From Streptomyces sp. WMMB 322 (GTDB taxonomy: Bacteria > Actinomycetota > Actinomycetes > Streptomycetales > Streptomycetaceae): 64,000 bases of DNA. The stretch lies in contig NZ_FMHI01000016.1 of assembly GCF_900090145.1 (NCBI RefSeq), forward strand, positions 62,001 through 126,000, written 5' to 3'. Positions 53,400 through 62,665 of the stretch are shown here, in pieces. Numbering within the stretch: position 1 is the first letter of the stretch; every line of letters begins with the position of its first letter. The notes below the pieces were generated by a model. It was not told the DNA's origin and searched no databases. It saw nothing but the letters and a program-made list of their open reading frames with translations. The translations under genes and the position numbers were made by a program.

Positions 53400-53658
53400 G
53401 TGGACCTCGGACGGATCGGGGAACGGGCCGGGAAACGGTGGCGGCGGCCTGCACCGCGGGCCGCCGGGGCAGGCCGCAGGACGGGGCCGGCCGCTGACGG
53501 GACAAAGGGCCGGGAAAGGCGTGGAAGGACCGTAGCCGCTGTACGCGGCCTCGCGCTGTGACATGCGGCATCGCCGCGTACGATCGTCAGCCGCCGCACC
53601 CGCAGATCCCGCGTGCGACATCAGTCCCGCGGGCCCGCACATTCCGGAGGAAGCACTC

Positions 53659-54906
53659 GTGGAGCGACCACGACGCGTACCGGTCATCGTCCTCGCCGGA
53701 TTCCTCGGCTCGGGCAAGACCACCCTGCTCAACTATCTGCTGCGGAACAGCGGCGGCACCCGCATCGGCGCGATCGTGAACGACTTCGGCAGCATCGAGA
53801 TCGACGCGATGACGGTGGCCGGACAGGTGGACTCGATGGTCCCGCTCGGCGACGGCTGTCTGTGCTGTGCCGTGGACACGAGCGACATGGACGGTGTGCT
53901 GGAAAGGCTCGCCCGCCCGTCGGCGGGGATGGACGTGATCATCGTGGAGGCCAGCGGACTGGCCGAGCCGGAGACCGTGATCCGCATGATTCTCGCCTCC
54001 GGGAGCAGGCACAGCGTCTACGGCGGACTCGTCGAGGTCGTCGACGGCGCCGAGTTCGAGACCGTGCGGGTGCGTCATCCCGAGCTGGACCGCCACGTGC
54101 GGGCCGCCGATCTCGTGGTGCTCAACAAGTCGGACCGCGTGGGGGAGACGGAGCTGCGGCGGCTGCGCGAGACGCTGGAGGAGACCGCCCCCGGAATTCC
54201 GGTGGTGCCGGCCGAGCACGGCCGCATCGACCCCGCGCTGCTGTTCGACCCGGTGCACCGGCCGCGCCCGCCCGTCGAACAGCTCTCCTTCGACGCGCTG
54301 TTGCGCGACGAGGCCGAGGACGCCGGCGGGGGAGCGGACGAGGACCACACCGGTCATCTCCACGCGGCGTACGAGAGCGTCGAGTTCACCTCGGCCACGG
54401 CACTGGACCCCAGGCGTTTCCTCGCCTTCCTCGACAGCCGTCCGCCCGGCCTCTACCGGATCAAGGGCTTCGTGGACTTCGGCGCGGCCGACCCCGTCAA
54501 CAGCTACTCCGTGCACGCAGTCGGCGGGTTCCTCCGCTTCGCACCCTCCCGCCGCAAGACTGGCGAGGCGGGCGAGACGGGCGAGACGGGCGAGGCGGCG
54601 CCCACGCAGCTGGTGATGATCGGCGCCGGCACCGACGGCGATGCGCTGCGCAAGGAGCTTGCGGCGTGCGTCGCCGACGCCTCGGTCCCGCCGGACCCAC
54701 AGGCCATGTGGGGCGTACTGCGTTATGTCGAGGACGACGGGACCGACGAATACGCGGCGCACGTCGAGGACGACGAACACGGGGCGGCCGAGGAGGCCGG
54801 GGAGCCCGTCGCCGACGGCGCCGCGGACGGCCTCCACTACGGGAACGGTCCCCGAGTACCCGCCGAGGGCCAGGACTTCACATTCGACCCCGGCACGGAC
54901 TACTGA
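53659..54906 (+). CDS. CobW/COG0523-family GTPase (metal chaperone)
   Basis: A 415-residue G3E GTPase. Walker A is GFLGSGKTT (14-22); the metal-binding CLCC motif is Cys67-Cys70; NKSD is G4. The long C-terminal domain has acidic stretches and a four-copy 9-base repeat coding GEAGETGETGEA. COG0523 proteins deliver zinc, iron or cobalt to enzymes. No Zur box was found upstream. GGAGG precedes the GTG at 53659. It is divergent from the kinase and convergent with parC. Confidence 0.88.
   Translation: MERPRRVPVIVLAGFLGSGKTTLLNYLLRNSGGTRIGAIVNDFGSIEIDAMTVAGQVDSMVPLGDGCLCCAVDTSDMDGVLERLARPSAGMDVIIVEASGLAEPETVIRMILASGSRHSVYGGLVEVVDGAEFETVRVRHPELDRHVRAADLVVLNKSDRVGETELRRLRETLEETAPGIPVVPAEHGRIDPALLFDPVHRPRPPVEQLSFDALLRDEAEDAGGGADEDHTGHLHAAYESVEFTSATALDPRRFLAFLDSRPPGLYRIKGFVDFGAADPVNSYSVHAVGGFLRFAPSRRKTGEAGETGETGEAAPTQLVMIGAGTDGDALRKELAACVADASVPPDPQAMWGVLRYVEDDGTDEYAAHVEDDEHGAAEEAGEPVADGAADGLHYGNGPRVPAEGQDFTFDPGTDY
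54562..54597 (+). repeat. Four 9-base in-frame repeats in the CobW gene
   Basis: Units GGCGAGGCG, GGCGAGACG, GGCGAGACG, GGCGAGGCG, coding a GEA/GET tract. Confidence 0.8.
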
Positions 54907-54950
54907 GCCGCGCGTAAGGCTCCCGCCTCGGGCCCGGTGACGCGGGCCCT

Positions 54951-54982
54951 GCCGGGCCGCCCCGCTGGCGGAGCGGCCCGGC
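54951..54982. terminator. Hairpin between CobW gene and parC
   Basis: GCCGGGCCGC pairs with GCGGCCCGGC around a 12-base GC-rich loop, between two convergent genes. Confidence 0.55.
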
Positions 54983-55010
54983 CCGGCGTCGACCGCCGTG
55001 GGCAGAACCG

Positions 55011-57455
55011 CTATACGGGCCCCGCGACCACCGCGACGGGCTTCTTCAGGGGGACGCCCGATCCGTCCCTGCGCGGATCCAGCTCGGGCAGCTCCGCCGG
55101 AGTGCCGTTCTTCGAGGCGGCCTTCGCGGGAGCGGGCCCCGCCCACGCCATCGCCAGTGAGTCCTCACCCTTCAGGAACCGCTGGCACCGGACGCCGCCC
55201 GTCGCCCTGCCCTTCCTGGGGAACTGGTCGAACGGCGTGAGTTTGGCGGTACTGATCGAATCGTCCAGCGTTCCGTGCGAACCGGAGAGCGTGAAGACCA
55301 CCGCGTCCACAGCGGGATCGACGGCGGTGAAGGAGATCACCTTGGCCTCCTCCGCCAGTTTGATCCCTGTCATGCCACCGGCCGCACGTCCCTGCGGCCT
55401 GACCTGACTCGCGGCGTAGCGCAGCAACTGCGCCTCGCTCGTGATGAAGACGAGGTCCTCCTCACCCGTGCGCAGCTCGGCGCCGCCCACGACACGGTCG
55501 CCCTCGCGCAGGGAGATGACCTCCAACTCCTCCTTGTGCGACGGGTAGTCGGGGACGACCCGCTTGACGACGCCCGCCTCGGTGCCCAGCGCCAGGCCGG
55601 GGGAGGACTCGTCCAGCGTGGTCAGGCAGACCACGCTCTCGTCGTCCTCCAGGGTCAGGAACTCCGAGATCTGGGCGCCGCCCGAAAGGTTCGGCGCCGT
55701 CGCCGACTCGGGCAGCTGCGGCAGATCCACCACGGACAGGCGCAGCAGCCGGCCCGCCGAGGTGACGGCGCCGATCTCGCCGCGCGTCGTCGCGGGCACG
55801 GCGGAGACGATCACGTCGTGCTTGGCGCGCTTGGCCTCCTGGTCGAAGACGGGCTCGCCGTTGGCCGTACGGGCGAGCAGCCCCGTCGAGGACATCAGCA
55901 CCCGGCACGGATCGTCGGAGACCTCGAGCGGAACGGCCGCGAGGGGGGCGCCCGTCGACTCCAGCAGCTCGGTGCGGCGCGGGGTGCCGTGCTTCTTCGC
56001 GACCTGGGCGAGCTCGCTCGAGACGAGCTTGCGCAGCTCCGCGTCGGAATCGAGGATCCGGGTCAGCTCCTCGATCTCCCCGCGCAGGCGGTCGCGTTCG
56101 CTCTCCAGCTCGATCCGGTCGAACTTCGTCAGCCGGCGCAGCGGCGTGTCGAGGATGTACTGCGTCTGCACGTCGCTGAGGCCGAACCGCGCGATGAGCG
56201 ACTCCTTGGCCTGCGCGGCGTTCTCACTCGACCTGATGATCCTGATGACCTCGTCGATGTCGACGAGGGCCACGAGCAGCCCCTCGACCAGGTGCAGCCG
56301 GTCCTGCCGCTTGCCGCGCCGGAACTCGCTGCGCCTGCGCACCACCGTGAACCGGTGGTCGACGTAGACCTCCAGCAGCTCCTTGAGGCCCAGCGTCAGC
56401 GGCTGACCGTCCACCAGCGCCACGTTGTTGATCCCGAAGGACTCCTCCATGGGCGTCAGCTTGTAGAGCTGCTCCAGGACGGCCTCCGGGTTGAACCCGT
56501 TCTTCACCTCGATGACCAGACGCAGGCCGTTCGCCCGGTCGGTGAGGTCCTTCACGTCTGCGATCCCTTGCAGGCGCTTGGAGTTGACCAGGTCCTTGAT
56601 CTTGGAGATGACCTTCTCCGGACCGACCGAGAACGGCAGCTCCGTCACCACAAGGCCCTTGCGGCGGGCGGTGACCTGCTCGACTGTGACCGTCGCGCGC
56701 GTCTTGAAGGTCCCGCGGCCGTTCGCGTAGGCGTCCTTGATGCCGTCCAGGCCGACGATCCGTCCGCCCGTGGGCAGGTCGGGGCCGGGCACATGGCGCA
56801 TCAGCGTCTCGAGGTCGGCGCCGGGGTGCTTGATCAAGTGCCGGGCGGCGGCGATGACTTCGGCCAGGTTGTGCGGGGGCATGTTCGTCGCCATGCCGAC
56901 GGCGATGCCGGACGAGCCGTTGACCAGCAGGTTGGGGTACGCGGCCGGGAGGGTGCCCGGTTCCTGCTCGCTGCCGTCGTAGTTGGAGGCGAAGTCGACC
57001 GTCTCCTCGTCGATCGACTCGACCATCAGGTTCGCAGCGGGCGTCGCCCGGCATTCCGTGTACCGCATGGCGGCGGGCGGGTCGTCGTTGCCCAGCGAGC
57101 CGAAGTTGCCGTGTCCGTCGACGAGCGGGAGCCGCATCGTGAACGGCTGGGCCATGCGCACCAGCGTGTCGTAGATCGCCGAGTCGCCGTGGGGGTGGAG
57201 CTTACCCATCACCTCACCGACGACGCGGGCGCACTTCACATGGCTGCGCTCGGGACGCAGACCCATCTCGTGCATCTGGTAGAGGATGCGCCGCTGCACG
57301 GGCTTCATCCCGTCCCGCGCGTCGGGCAGCGCCCTCGAGTAGATGACCGAGTACGCGTACTCCAGGTAGGAGCCCTGCATCTCGTCCACGACGTCGACGT
57401 CGAGGATGCGTTCCTCGAAATCGTCCGGCTGTGTCTTCGTACTGCGGGGGGCCAT
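55011..57455 (-). CDS. parC: DNA topoisomerase IV subunit A
   Basis: An 814-residue type IIA topoisomerase cleavage subunit. The catalytic Tyr132 is in AMRYTECRA; the quinolone-determining HPHGDSAIYDTLV has Ser92 and Asp96 in the sensitive-type configuration. The C-terminal beta-pinwheel is typical of ParC/GyrA. AAGGAG upstream sets the ATG at 57455. It pairs with parE at 46-48 kb. Confidence 0.96.
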   Translation of the reverse strand: MAPRSTKTQPDDFEERILDVDVVDEMQGSYLEYAYSVIYSRALPDARDGMKPVQRRILYQMHEMGLRPERSHVKCARVVGEVMGKLHPHGDSAIYDTLVRMAQPFTMRLPLVDGHGNFGSLGNDDPPAAMRYTECRATPAANLMVESIDEETVDFASNYDGSEQEPGTLPAAYPNLLVNGSSGIAVGMATNMPPHNLAEVIAAARHLIKHPGADLETLMRHVPGPDLPTGGRIVGLDGIKDAYANGRGTFKTRATVTVEQVTARRKGLVVTELPFSVGPEKVISKIKDLVNSKRLQGIADVKDLTDRANGLRLVIEVKNGFNPEAVLEQLYKLTPMEESFGINNVALVDGQPLTLGLKELLEVYVDHRFTVVRRRSEFRRGKRQDRLHLVEGLLVALVDIDEVIRIIRSSENAAQAKESLIARFGLSDVQTQYILDTPLRRLTKFDRIELESERDRLRGEIEELTRILDSDAELRKLVSSELAQVAKKHGTPRRTELLESTGAPLAAVPLEVSDDPCRVLMSSTGLLARTANGEPVFDQEAKRAKHDVIVSAVPATTRGEIGAVTSAGRLLRLSVVDLPQLPESATAPNLSGGAQISEFLTLEDDESVVCLTTLDESSPGLALGTEAGVVKRVVPDYPSHKEELEVISLREGDRVVGGAELRTGEEDLVFITSEAQLLRYAASQVRPQGRAAGGMTGIKLAEEAKVISFTAVDPAVDAVVFTLSGSHGTLDDSISTAKLTPFDQFPRKGRATGGVRCQRFLKGEDSLAMAWAGPAPAKAASKNGTPAELPELDPRRDGSGVPLKKPVAVVAGPV

Positions 57456-57688
57456 CGCGGCTGCGGCTCCTTCTGTGCTTACCGTGCGGGCGGCCGGTCG
57501 GCCGGCCTGTGCGGAGGCGGGTCTGACGCGGACCATTGTGGACCGCGCCGCTGACAACCGGTCGCCCGACCCGGCGGTCGGGGATGTCGTCACCGTGCTC
57601 GCCGCCGCTCGTGCGGTGAACGCCACGGGACGAGCCCGGTTCCGGGGCGTACGGTACGGGAACTCCGCACGCTCTCGGCTCGGTTGCA

Positions 57689-57694
57689 TAGGGT
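57689..57694 (+). promoter_or_regulatory. Candidate -10 TAGGGT and inverted repeat before the M16 genes
   Basis: TAGGGT lies 51 bases before the M16 start. Downstream, TTGCGT and ACGCAA form an inverted repeat at 57706-57723 in the leader, a possible operator or hairpin. Confidence 0.4.
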
Positions 57695-57745
57695 GACAGG
57701 ACCGCTTGCGTACGTACACGCAACTGACGCGATCGAAGGGACTCC

Positions 57746-59098
57746 ATGCCCATGGGTCACACTGCCACGCCCCCGCCGGCCACCGGCGGGCTGACAGCGA
57801 CCGAGCACCGGCTGGCCAACGGCCTGCGCGTGGTGCTCTCCGAGGACCATCTCACGCCGGTCGCCGCGGTCTGTCTCTGGTACGACGTCGGTTCCCGCCA
57901 CGAGGTCGCGGGCCGCACCGGCCTCGCCCACCTCTTCGAGCACCTGATGTTCCAGGGTTCCGCGCAGGTACAGGGCAACGGCCACTTCGAACTGATCCAG
58001 GGTGCGGGCGGATCGCTCAACGGCTCGACCAGTTTCGAGCGCACGAACTACTACGAGACCATGCCCGCCCACGAGTTGGAGCTCGCGCTCTGGCTGGAGG
58101 CGGACCGCATGGGCTCCCTGCTGGTCGCTCTGGACGACGAGTCCATGGAGAACCAGCGCGACGTCGTCAAGAACGAGCGGCGCCAGCGCTACGACAACGT
58201 GCCCTACGGAACGGCGTTCGAGAAGCTGACCGCCATGGCCTACCCGGAGGGCCACCCGTACCACCACACCCCGATCGGATCGATGGCCGACCTGGACGCG
58301 GCTTCCCTCGAGGACGCCCGCGAGTTCTTCCGCACGTACTACGCGCCGAACAACGCGGTGCTGACCGTCGTCGGCGACATCGATCCGGAACAGACGCTCG
58401 GCTGGATCGAGAAGTACTTCGGCTCCGTACCCGGTCACGAGGGCAAGAAGCCGCCGCGGGACGGGACGTTGCCGGACGTCATCGGCGCCGAGCAGCGCCA
58501 GGTCCTCGAAGAGGAGGTGCCCTCACGCGCGTTGATGGCCGCCTACCGGCTCCCGCACGACGGCACCCGTGAGTGCGACGCCGCGGACCTGGCGCTCACC
58601 GCGCTCGGCGGAGGCGAGTCCTCGCGCCTCAACAAGCGCCTGGTGCGCCGCGACCGGCTCGCGGTCGGCGCCGGGTTCGGGCTGCTGCGGCTCGCGGGCG
58701 CGCCGTCCCTGGGCTGGCTGGACGTCAAGGCGTCCGGCGGCGTCGAGGTGCCGCAGATCGAGGAGGCCATCGACGAGGAGCTGCGGCGCTTCGCGGAAGA
58801 GGGCCCCACACCTGAGGAGATGGAGCGCGCGCAGGCCCAGCTGGAGCGCGAGTGGCTCGACAGGCTCGCCACCGTGGGCGGCCGCGCGGACGAACTGTGC
58901 CGCTACGCCGTGCTGTTCGGCGACCCGCAGCTCGCGCTGACGGCCGTTCAGCGGGTCCTCGACATCACCGCCGAAGAGGTGCGGGCGGTGGCCGCCGCAC
59001 GGCTCCGTGCGGACAACCGTGCAGTGCTCGTCTACGAGCCCACCGAACAGGCCGCCGCAGACGGCGAGAACGACGAGACCGAGGAGCCCGGCCAGTGA
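57746..59098 (+). CDS. M16-family metallopeptidase, catalytic subunit
   Basis: A 450-residue insulinase/mitochondrial processing peptidase-like zinc protease. The inverted zinc motif HLFEH (62-66) is intact, with the distal Glu in LVALDDESMENQRDVVKNER. AAGGG upstream sets the ATG at 57746. It overlaps the next gene by four bases (GTGA). The two subunits probably form a heterodimer; substrate unknown. Confidence 0.92.
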   Translation: MPMGHTATPPPATGGLTATEHRLANGLRVVLSEDHLTPVAAVCLWYDVGSRHEVAGRTGLAHLFEHLMFQGSAQVQGNGHFELIQGAGGSLNGSTSFERTNYYETMPAHELELALWLEADRMGSLLVALDDESMENQRDVVKNERRQRYDNVPYGTAFEKLTAMAYPEGHPYHHTPIGSMADLDAASLEDAREFFRTYYAPNNAVLTVVGDIDPEQTLGWIEKYFGSVPGHEGKKPPRDGTLPDVIGAEQRQVLEEEVPSRALMAAYRLPHDGTRECDAADLALTALGGGESSRLNKRLVRRDRLAVGAGFGLLRLAGAPSLGWLDVKASGGVEVPQIEEAIDEELRRFAEEGPTPEEMERAQAQLEREWLDRLATVGGRADELCRYAVLFGDPQLALTAVQRVLDITAEEVRAVAAARLRADNRAVLVYEPTEQAAADGENDETEEPGQ

Positions 59099-60528
59099 GC
59101 GACGCCCCGAACCCACAGACCGCCGCGGCAGGTACGTCACAGGCGCAGGGCAAGCAGATGGACTTCCACCCCCAGCCGCGCGGCGGACAGCCCAGGCCCT
59201 GGGCCTTCCCCGCGCCGGACCGCGGCGTGCTCGGCAACGGCCTCACCGTGCTGCGCTGCAACCGTCCGGGCCAGCAGGTCGTGGCCGTCGAAGTCACCCT
59301 GCAGGCGCCGCTGGACGCCGAGCCGGCGGGGCTCGACGGCGTCGCGACGATCATGGCCCGGGCCTTCTCCGAGGGCACGGACAAGCTCGACGCGGAGCAG
59401 TTCGCCGACGAGCTGGAGAGCTGCGGCGCCTCGATCGACGCGTACGCCGACCACGCGGCCGTGCGCGTCTCGCTGGAGGTGCCCGCCTCCCGTCTGCGCA
59501 AGGCGCTCGGGCTGCTCGCCGACGCGCTGCGCGCGCCGGCCTTCCCGGAGAGCGAGATCGAGCGGCTGGTGGGCAACCGCCTGGACGAGATCCCGCACGA
59601 GCTGGCCAACCCCACGCGCCGCGCCGCGAAGGAACTGGCCAAGGAGCTGTACCCGGCGTCGGCCCGCATGTCCCGTCCCCGGCAGGGCACCGAGGAGACG
59701 GTCTCCCGCATCGACGCGGCCGCCGTCCGCGCCTTCTACGACAGGCACGTACGACCCTCTGCGGCAACGGCCGTCGTGGTCGGCGACCTCGAAGGCGTCG
59801 ACCTCGACGCCGTCCTGGAGGAAACGCTCGGCGTCTGGACCGGGGCCGCGACGCAGCCGCGCACGGCGCCGCCCATCACCGCCGACGACTCCGGACGTGT
59901 CGTCATCGTCGACCGCCCCGGCGCCGTGCAGACGCAGTTGCTGATCGGCCGCATCGGCCCCGACAGGCACGACCGCGTCTGGCCGGCCCAGGTGCTGGGC
60001 ACGTACTGCCTCGGCGGCACGCTCACCTCGCGGCTGGACCGTGTGCTGCGCGAGGAGAAGGGCTACACCTACGGTGTGCGCGCCTTCGGCCAGGTGCTGC
60101 GCTCCAGCACGGACGGCACCGGCGCGGCGCTGCTGGCCGTCTCCGGCTCGGTCGCCACGGACGTCACGGGCCCGGCCCTCGCCGACCTGTGGGAGGTGCT
60201 GCGCACCCTGGCGGCCGAGGGGCTCACGGACGAGGAACGCGACGTGGCCGTGCAGAACCTGGTCGGGGTCGCGCCGCTGAAGTACGAGACGGCGGCAGCC
60301 GTCGCGGACACCCTCGCGGAACAGGTCGAGCAGCAACTCCCCGACGACTACCAGGCGAGCGTCTACGCGGAGCTGGCGCGCACCGGCACGGTCGAGGCGA
60401 CCGCCGCGGTGGTGGCGGCCTTCCCGCCGGACCGGCTGGTGACGATTCTCGTCGGCGACGCCTCCCAGATCGCCGAGCCCGTACGGGAGTTGGGGATCGG
60501 CGAGGTCAAGGTGGTGAGCGGCGGCTGA
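59095..60528 (+). CDS. M16-family protein, non-catalytic partner subunit
   Basis: A 477-residue M16 homologue with the same fold but no HxxEH zinc site: the corresponding helix reads GVATIMARAFSEGT. C-terminal glycine-loop region GTYCLGGTLTSRLDRVLREE is conserved and typical of the substrate-binding subunit. GAGGAG precedes the GTG at 59095. The pair resembles alpha/beta MPP and bacterial PqqF-like pairs. Confidence 0.9.
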   Translation: MSDAPNPQTAAAGTSQAQGKQMDFHPQPRGGQPRPWAFPAPDRGVLGNGLTVLRCNRPGQQVVAVEVTLQAPLDAEPAGLDGVATIMARAFSEGTDKLDAEQFADELESCGASIDAYADHAAVRVSLEVPASRLRKALGLLADALRAPAFPESEIERLVGNRLDEIPHELANPTRRAAKELAKELYPASARMSRPRQGTEETVSRIDAAAVRAFYDRHVRPSAATAVVVGDLEGVDLDAVLEETLGVWTGAATQPRTAPPITADDSGRVVIVDRPGAVQTQLLIGRIGPDRHDRVWPAQVLGTYCLGGTLTSRLDRVLREEKGYTYGVRAFGQVLRSSTDGTGAALLAVSGSVATDVTGPALADLWEVLRTLAAEGLTDEERDVAVQNLVGVAPLKYETAAAVADTLAEQVEQQLPDDYQASVYAELARTGTVEATAAVVAAFPPDRLVTILVGDASQIAEPVRELGIGEVKVVSGG

Positions 60529-60575
60529 GGAGCCGCGCGGCGGACATCCGCCGGCAGAGACGAGGACAACGCGCG

Positions 60576-60621
60576 GGCGGTCCCGGTGGACGGCAGAAGT
60601 CCACCGGGACCGCCGCTTTTT
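60576..60621 (+). terminator. Rho-independent terminator after the M16 genes
   Basis: GGCGGTCCCGGTGGAC pairs with GTCCACCGGGACCGCC around seven bases, then GCTTTTTG. It has a true U-run, which is uncommon in this DNA. Confidence 0.9.
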
Positions 60622-60728
60622 GTACTGTTCGACCTCCGGAGCCGACCTCGCCGAGCGAGAGCAGTGCCCGAATTGGCATTTCTGTCATGTTCTGCGATGT
60701 GGTGTGCGTGACAAATCGCCGGTCTGGT

Positions 60729-60758
60729 TTGGCTGTTGCCAGATGCCCCATTTAGCGT
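60729..60758 (+). promoter_or_regulatory. Candidate promoter of the M23 peptidase leader
   Basis: TTGGCT (60729-60734), 18 bases, then TAGCGT (60753-60758). Transcription would start near 60765, about 40 bases before the riboswitch and 375 before the gene. Confidence 0.5.
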
Positions 60759-60799
60759 CGATCCGGCTGTTCGTCAGAAGTGACCGCGACCGCGGCCGA

Positions 60800-61128
60800 C
60801 GATCGGCATCGCCGAGTCTCCCGTACGACGACGTACACATGGAGAACCGGGGGCCCTTCCCTCTCGGCGCCGCCAGGCGCAGGGGGTCCCTCCCCGTCCG
60901 AGCCGGAAACGGCGAGGCGCAGGAGGGGTGGGGTGAATCGGTCCGACCGCCCAGCGGACCGTAGGAGACCTTCCTGCTCCGAACCGACTGGGGGCCCCTT
61001 CTGCCCGGATTCACGCAGGATCCCGCCGGGCGTTCCGCTGCCACCGTGCACGGAGCCCCGAGCGCGCTCGCGCGTGGAACGAGACAGGCAGAAGGCAGAC
61101 CCGGTAGGCGAGAAGGAGGGAAAGGAGT
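60800..61128 (+). ncRNA. c-di-AMP (ydaO/yuaA-type) riboswitch
   Basis: Hallmark blocks occur in order: CGCCGAG at 60810, AACCGGGGGCCC, GGGGTGAATCGG at 60930-60941, TAGGAGACCTTCCT at 60962, GCTCCGAACC, and ACCCGGTAGGCGAGAAGGAG at 61099-61118. These match ydaO riboswitches that precede cell-wall hydrolases in streptomycetes, and this one precedes an M23 peptidase. Bound c-di-AMP is expected to switch expression off. A 9-base stem (CCTTCTGCC 60997-61005 / GGCAGAAGG 61087-61095) encloses an unusually large insertion. Confidence 0.8.
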
Positions 61129-61139
61129 CACGCCGCAGC

Positions 61140-61958
61140 ATGGCGTTCATCCGTGCCACCGGGACGCACCGCCGTACCCGCCCCATGAGCCGGCGCGCGA
61201 AGGCAGCAGGCATAGCCGGGCTGACCTTCGGCGTGGTCGGATCGCTCGCGTCGCCCGCCCTGGCCGAGACCGGCGGACAGCCGCAGGCGGCGAGCAGCGG
61301 GGCCGACAAAACCGTTGAGGAGACCTCTGGCGGAACCGGCCAGGACACTCCCAGGACCACCCTGCACCACGCCGTCGGATTCGGCGACGCGATCGCCGAC
61401 ACCGTCAGCGACCAGGCCCGGCTCCAGGAAGCCGCGGCCGCACAGGCCAAGGCCGCCAAGGAGGCCGAGCGCAAGGCCGCCGCCGAGAAGGCGAAGCGCG
61501 AGCGTGAGGCCAGGGAGAAGGCCGCGAGGGCGGCCGAGCGGAAGAAGCTCAACGCCTACGTCGCCCCTGTCGAGGGCGCGTCGGTCTCCGTGTCGTACCA
61601 GAGCTCCGGCGGACTGTGGTCCTCCGGTGCCCACACCGGCATCGACTTCCAGGCGGACGAGGGGACCGAGGTCCGTTCCGTCGCCGCCGGGGAGGTCGTC
61701 GAGGCAGGCGCCGACGGTTCGTTCGGCAACAGCGTCGTCATCAAGCACCGCGACGGCACCTACACCCAGTACGGCCATCTGTCGTCGGTCGCCGTCTCGG
61801 CGGGCCAGCAGGTCAAGCCGGGTCAGAAGATCGCGCTGTCGGGCTCCACGGGCAACACCACGGGTCCGCACCTGCACTTCGAGGCCCGCACGAGTTCCGA
61901 GTACGGCTCGGACATGGACCCGGTCGCCTACCTGAGGCAGCACGGCGTGGCTCTCTGA
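61140..61958 (+). CDS. Secreted M23 (LytM-type) peptidoglycan endopeptidase
   Basis: A 272-residue protein. Signal peptide about 1-42 (LTFGVVGSLASPALA). Residues 92-136 are a charged coiled coil (AERKAAAEKAKREREAREKA). The LytM domain has zinc ligands His165 and Asp169 (HTGIDF) and His246 in GPHLHFEA, with His244 as the second HxH histidine. It cleaves peptidoglycan cross-links. The c-di-AMP riboswitch upstream links its expression to osmotic/turgor signalling. AGGAG is 12 bases from the ATG at 61140, slightly long. Confidence 0.92.
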   Translation: MAFIRATGTHRRTRPMSRRAKAAGIAGLTFGVVGSLASPALAETGGQPQAASSGADKTVEETSGGTGQDTPRTTLHHAVGFGDAIADTVSDQARLQEAAAAQAKAAKEAERKAAAEKAKREREAREKAARAAERKKLNAYVAPVEGASVSVSYQSSGGLWSSGAHTGIDFQADEGTEVRSVAAGEVVEAGADGSFGNSVVIKHRDGTYTQYGHLSSVAVSAGQQVKPGQKIALSGSTGNTTGPHLHFEARTSSEYGSDMDPVAYLRQHGVAL

Positions 61959-62042
61959 CCGTTCCGCGCGCGACTGCCCGACGACGGGGCATGCGTACCC
62001 GTACGCCTGTCCCCGTCCGGGCCGTCCGGGCGCATGCACGAC

Positions 62043-62078
62043 GGAGCCCCCGGCCGCCGACATGCGACCGGGGGCTCT
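62043..62078 (+). terminator. Hairpin after the M23 gene
   Basis: GAGCCCCCGG pairs with CCGGGGGCTC around a 14-base loop, about 85 bases after the stop. The next 160 bases to the HPr gene hold nothing recognisable. Confidence 0.65.
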
Positions 62079-62244
62079 GCGCACGGCGGAAGCGCCGCCG
62101 TGGACTGCGCATCGGACTCTTCGGTGATTCGGACGCGACGGCCTGGGCGGAGAGAGGGCGAGAGCCCGCCTTCGCGCCCGCGGACGCCGAAACGGGCGCA
62201 AGGGGCAGCCCTGGTCCGGAAGTGCTGACCGCCCGGCCGGCCGG

Positions 62245-62529
62245 TCAGACGGTCTCGGGCAGTTCTTCCAGGCCCTCGGAGACCAGCGTGGCCAGACGCT
62301 CCAGCGCGCCCTCCGCGTCCACCGAGTCGGACGCCAGCACGATCTCCTCGCCCGCTTCGGCGCCCAGACCGAGGACACCGAGCATGGACGCTGCGTTGAC
62401 GGGGGCGCCGTCGTCGCCCTTCCTGACCGTGACGGGGACGCCGGCCGCAGCGGCCGCGCGGCAGAAGATCGAAGCGGGACGGGCATGCAGACCCTCGGCC
62501 CACCCGACGGTGACGCGGCGCTCTACCAT
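62245..62529 (-). CDS. ptsH: HPr phosphocarrier protein
   Basis: A 94-residue HPr of the sugar phosphotransferase system. The phosphorylated His15 is in EGLHARPAS. The region of regulatory Ser46 reads NAASMLGVLGL with a Ser at residue 48. It passes phosphate from enzyme I to sugar-specific enzymes II; EI is not in this window. GAAGGG precedes the ATG. Confidence 0.93.
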   Translation of the reverse strand: MVERRVTVGWAEGLHARPASIFCRAAAAAGVPVTVRKGDDGAPVNAASMLGVLGLGAEAGEEIVLASDSVDAEGALERLATLVSEGLEELPETV

Positions 62530-62652
62530 GGTTGTTGCCCTTCAAGTCGTGCTTTCGGCCGGGAACAAGTCTCGCACGGCTCTCTCGGCTGTCGGCCGCA
62601 CCCCTCGACGTGCGCTGCCGGATGTCCGGGGCCGGAGTTGCCCGTACGGCCT

Positions 62653-62658
62653 TACCCT
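62653..62658 (+). promoter_or_regulatory. -10 hexamer TACCCT, probable leaderless promoter
   Basis: TACCCT is seven bases before the ATG at 62666 with no ribosome site between. Confidence 0.45.
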
Positions 62659-62665
62659 GTGTCCC

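Noticed and set aside
62034..62228. 64-residue ORF between the M23 and HPr genes
   Set aside because: Overlaps the terminator hairpin, has no ribosome site and an odd Arg/Gly/Pro composition.
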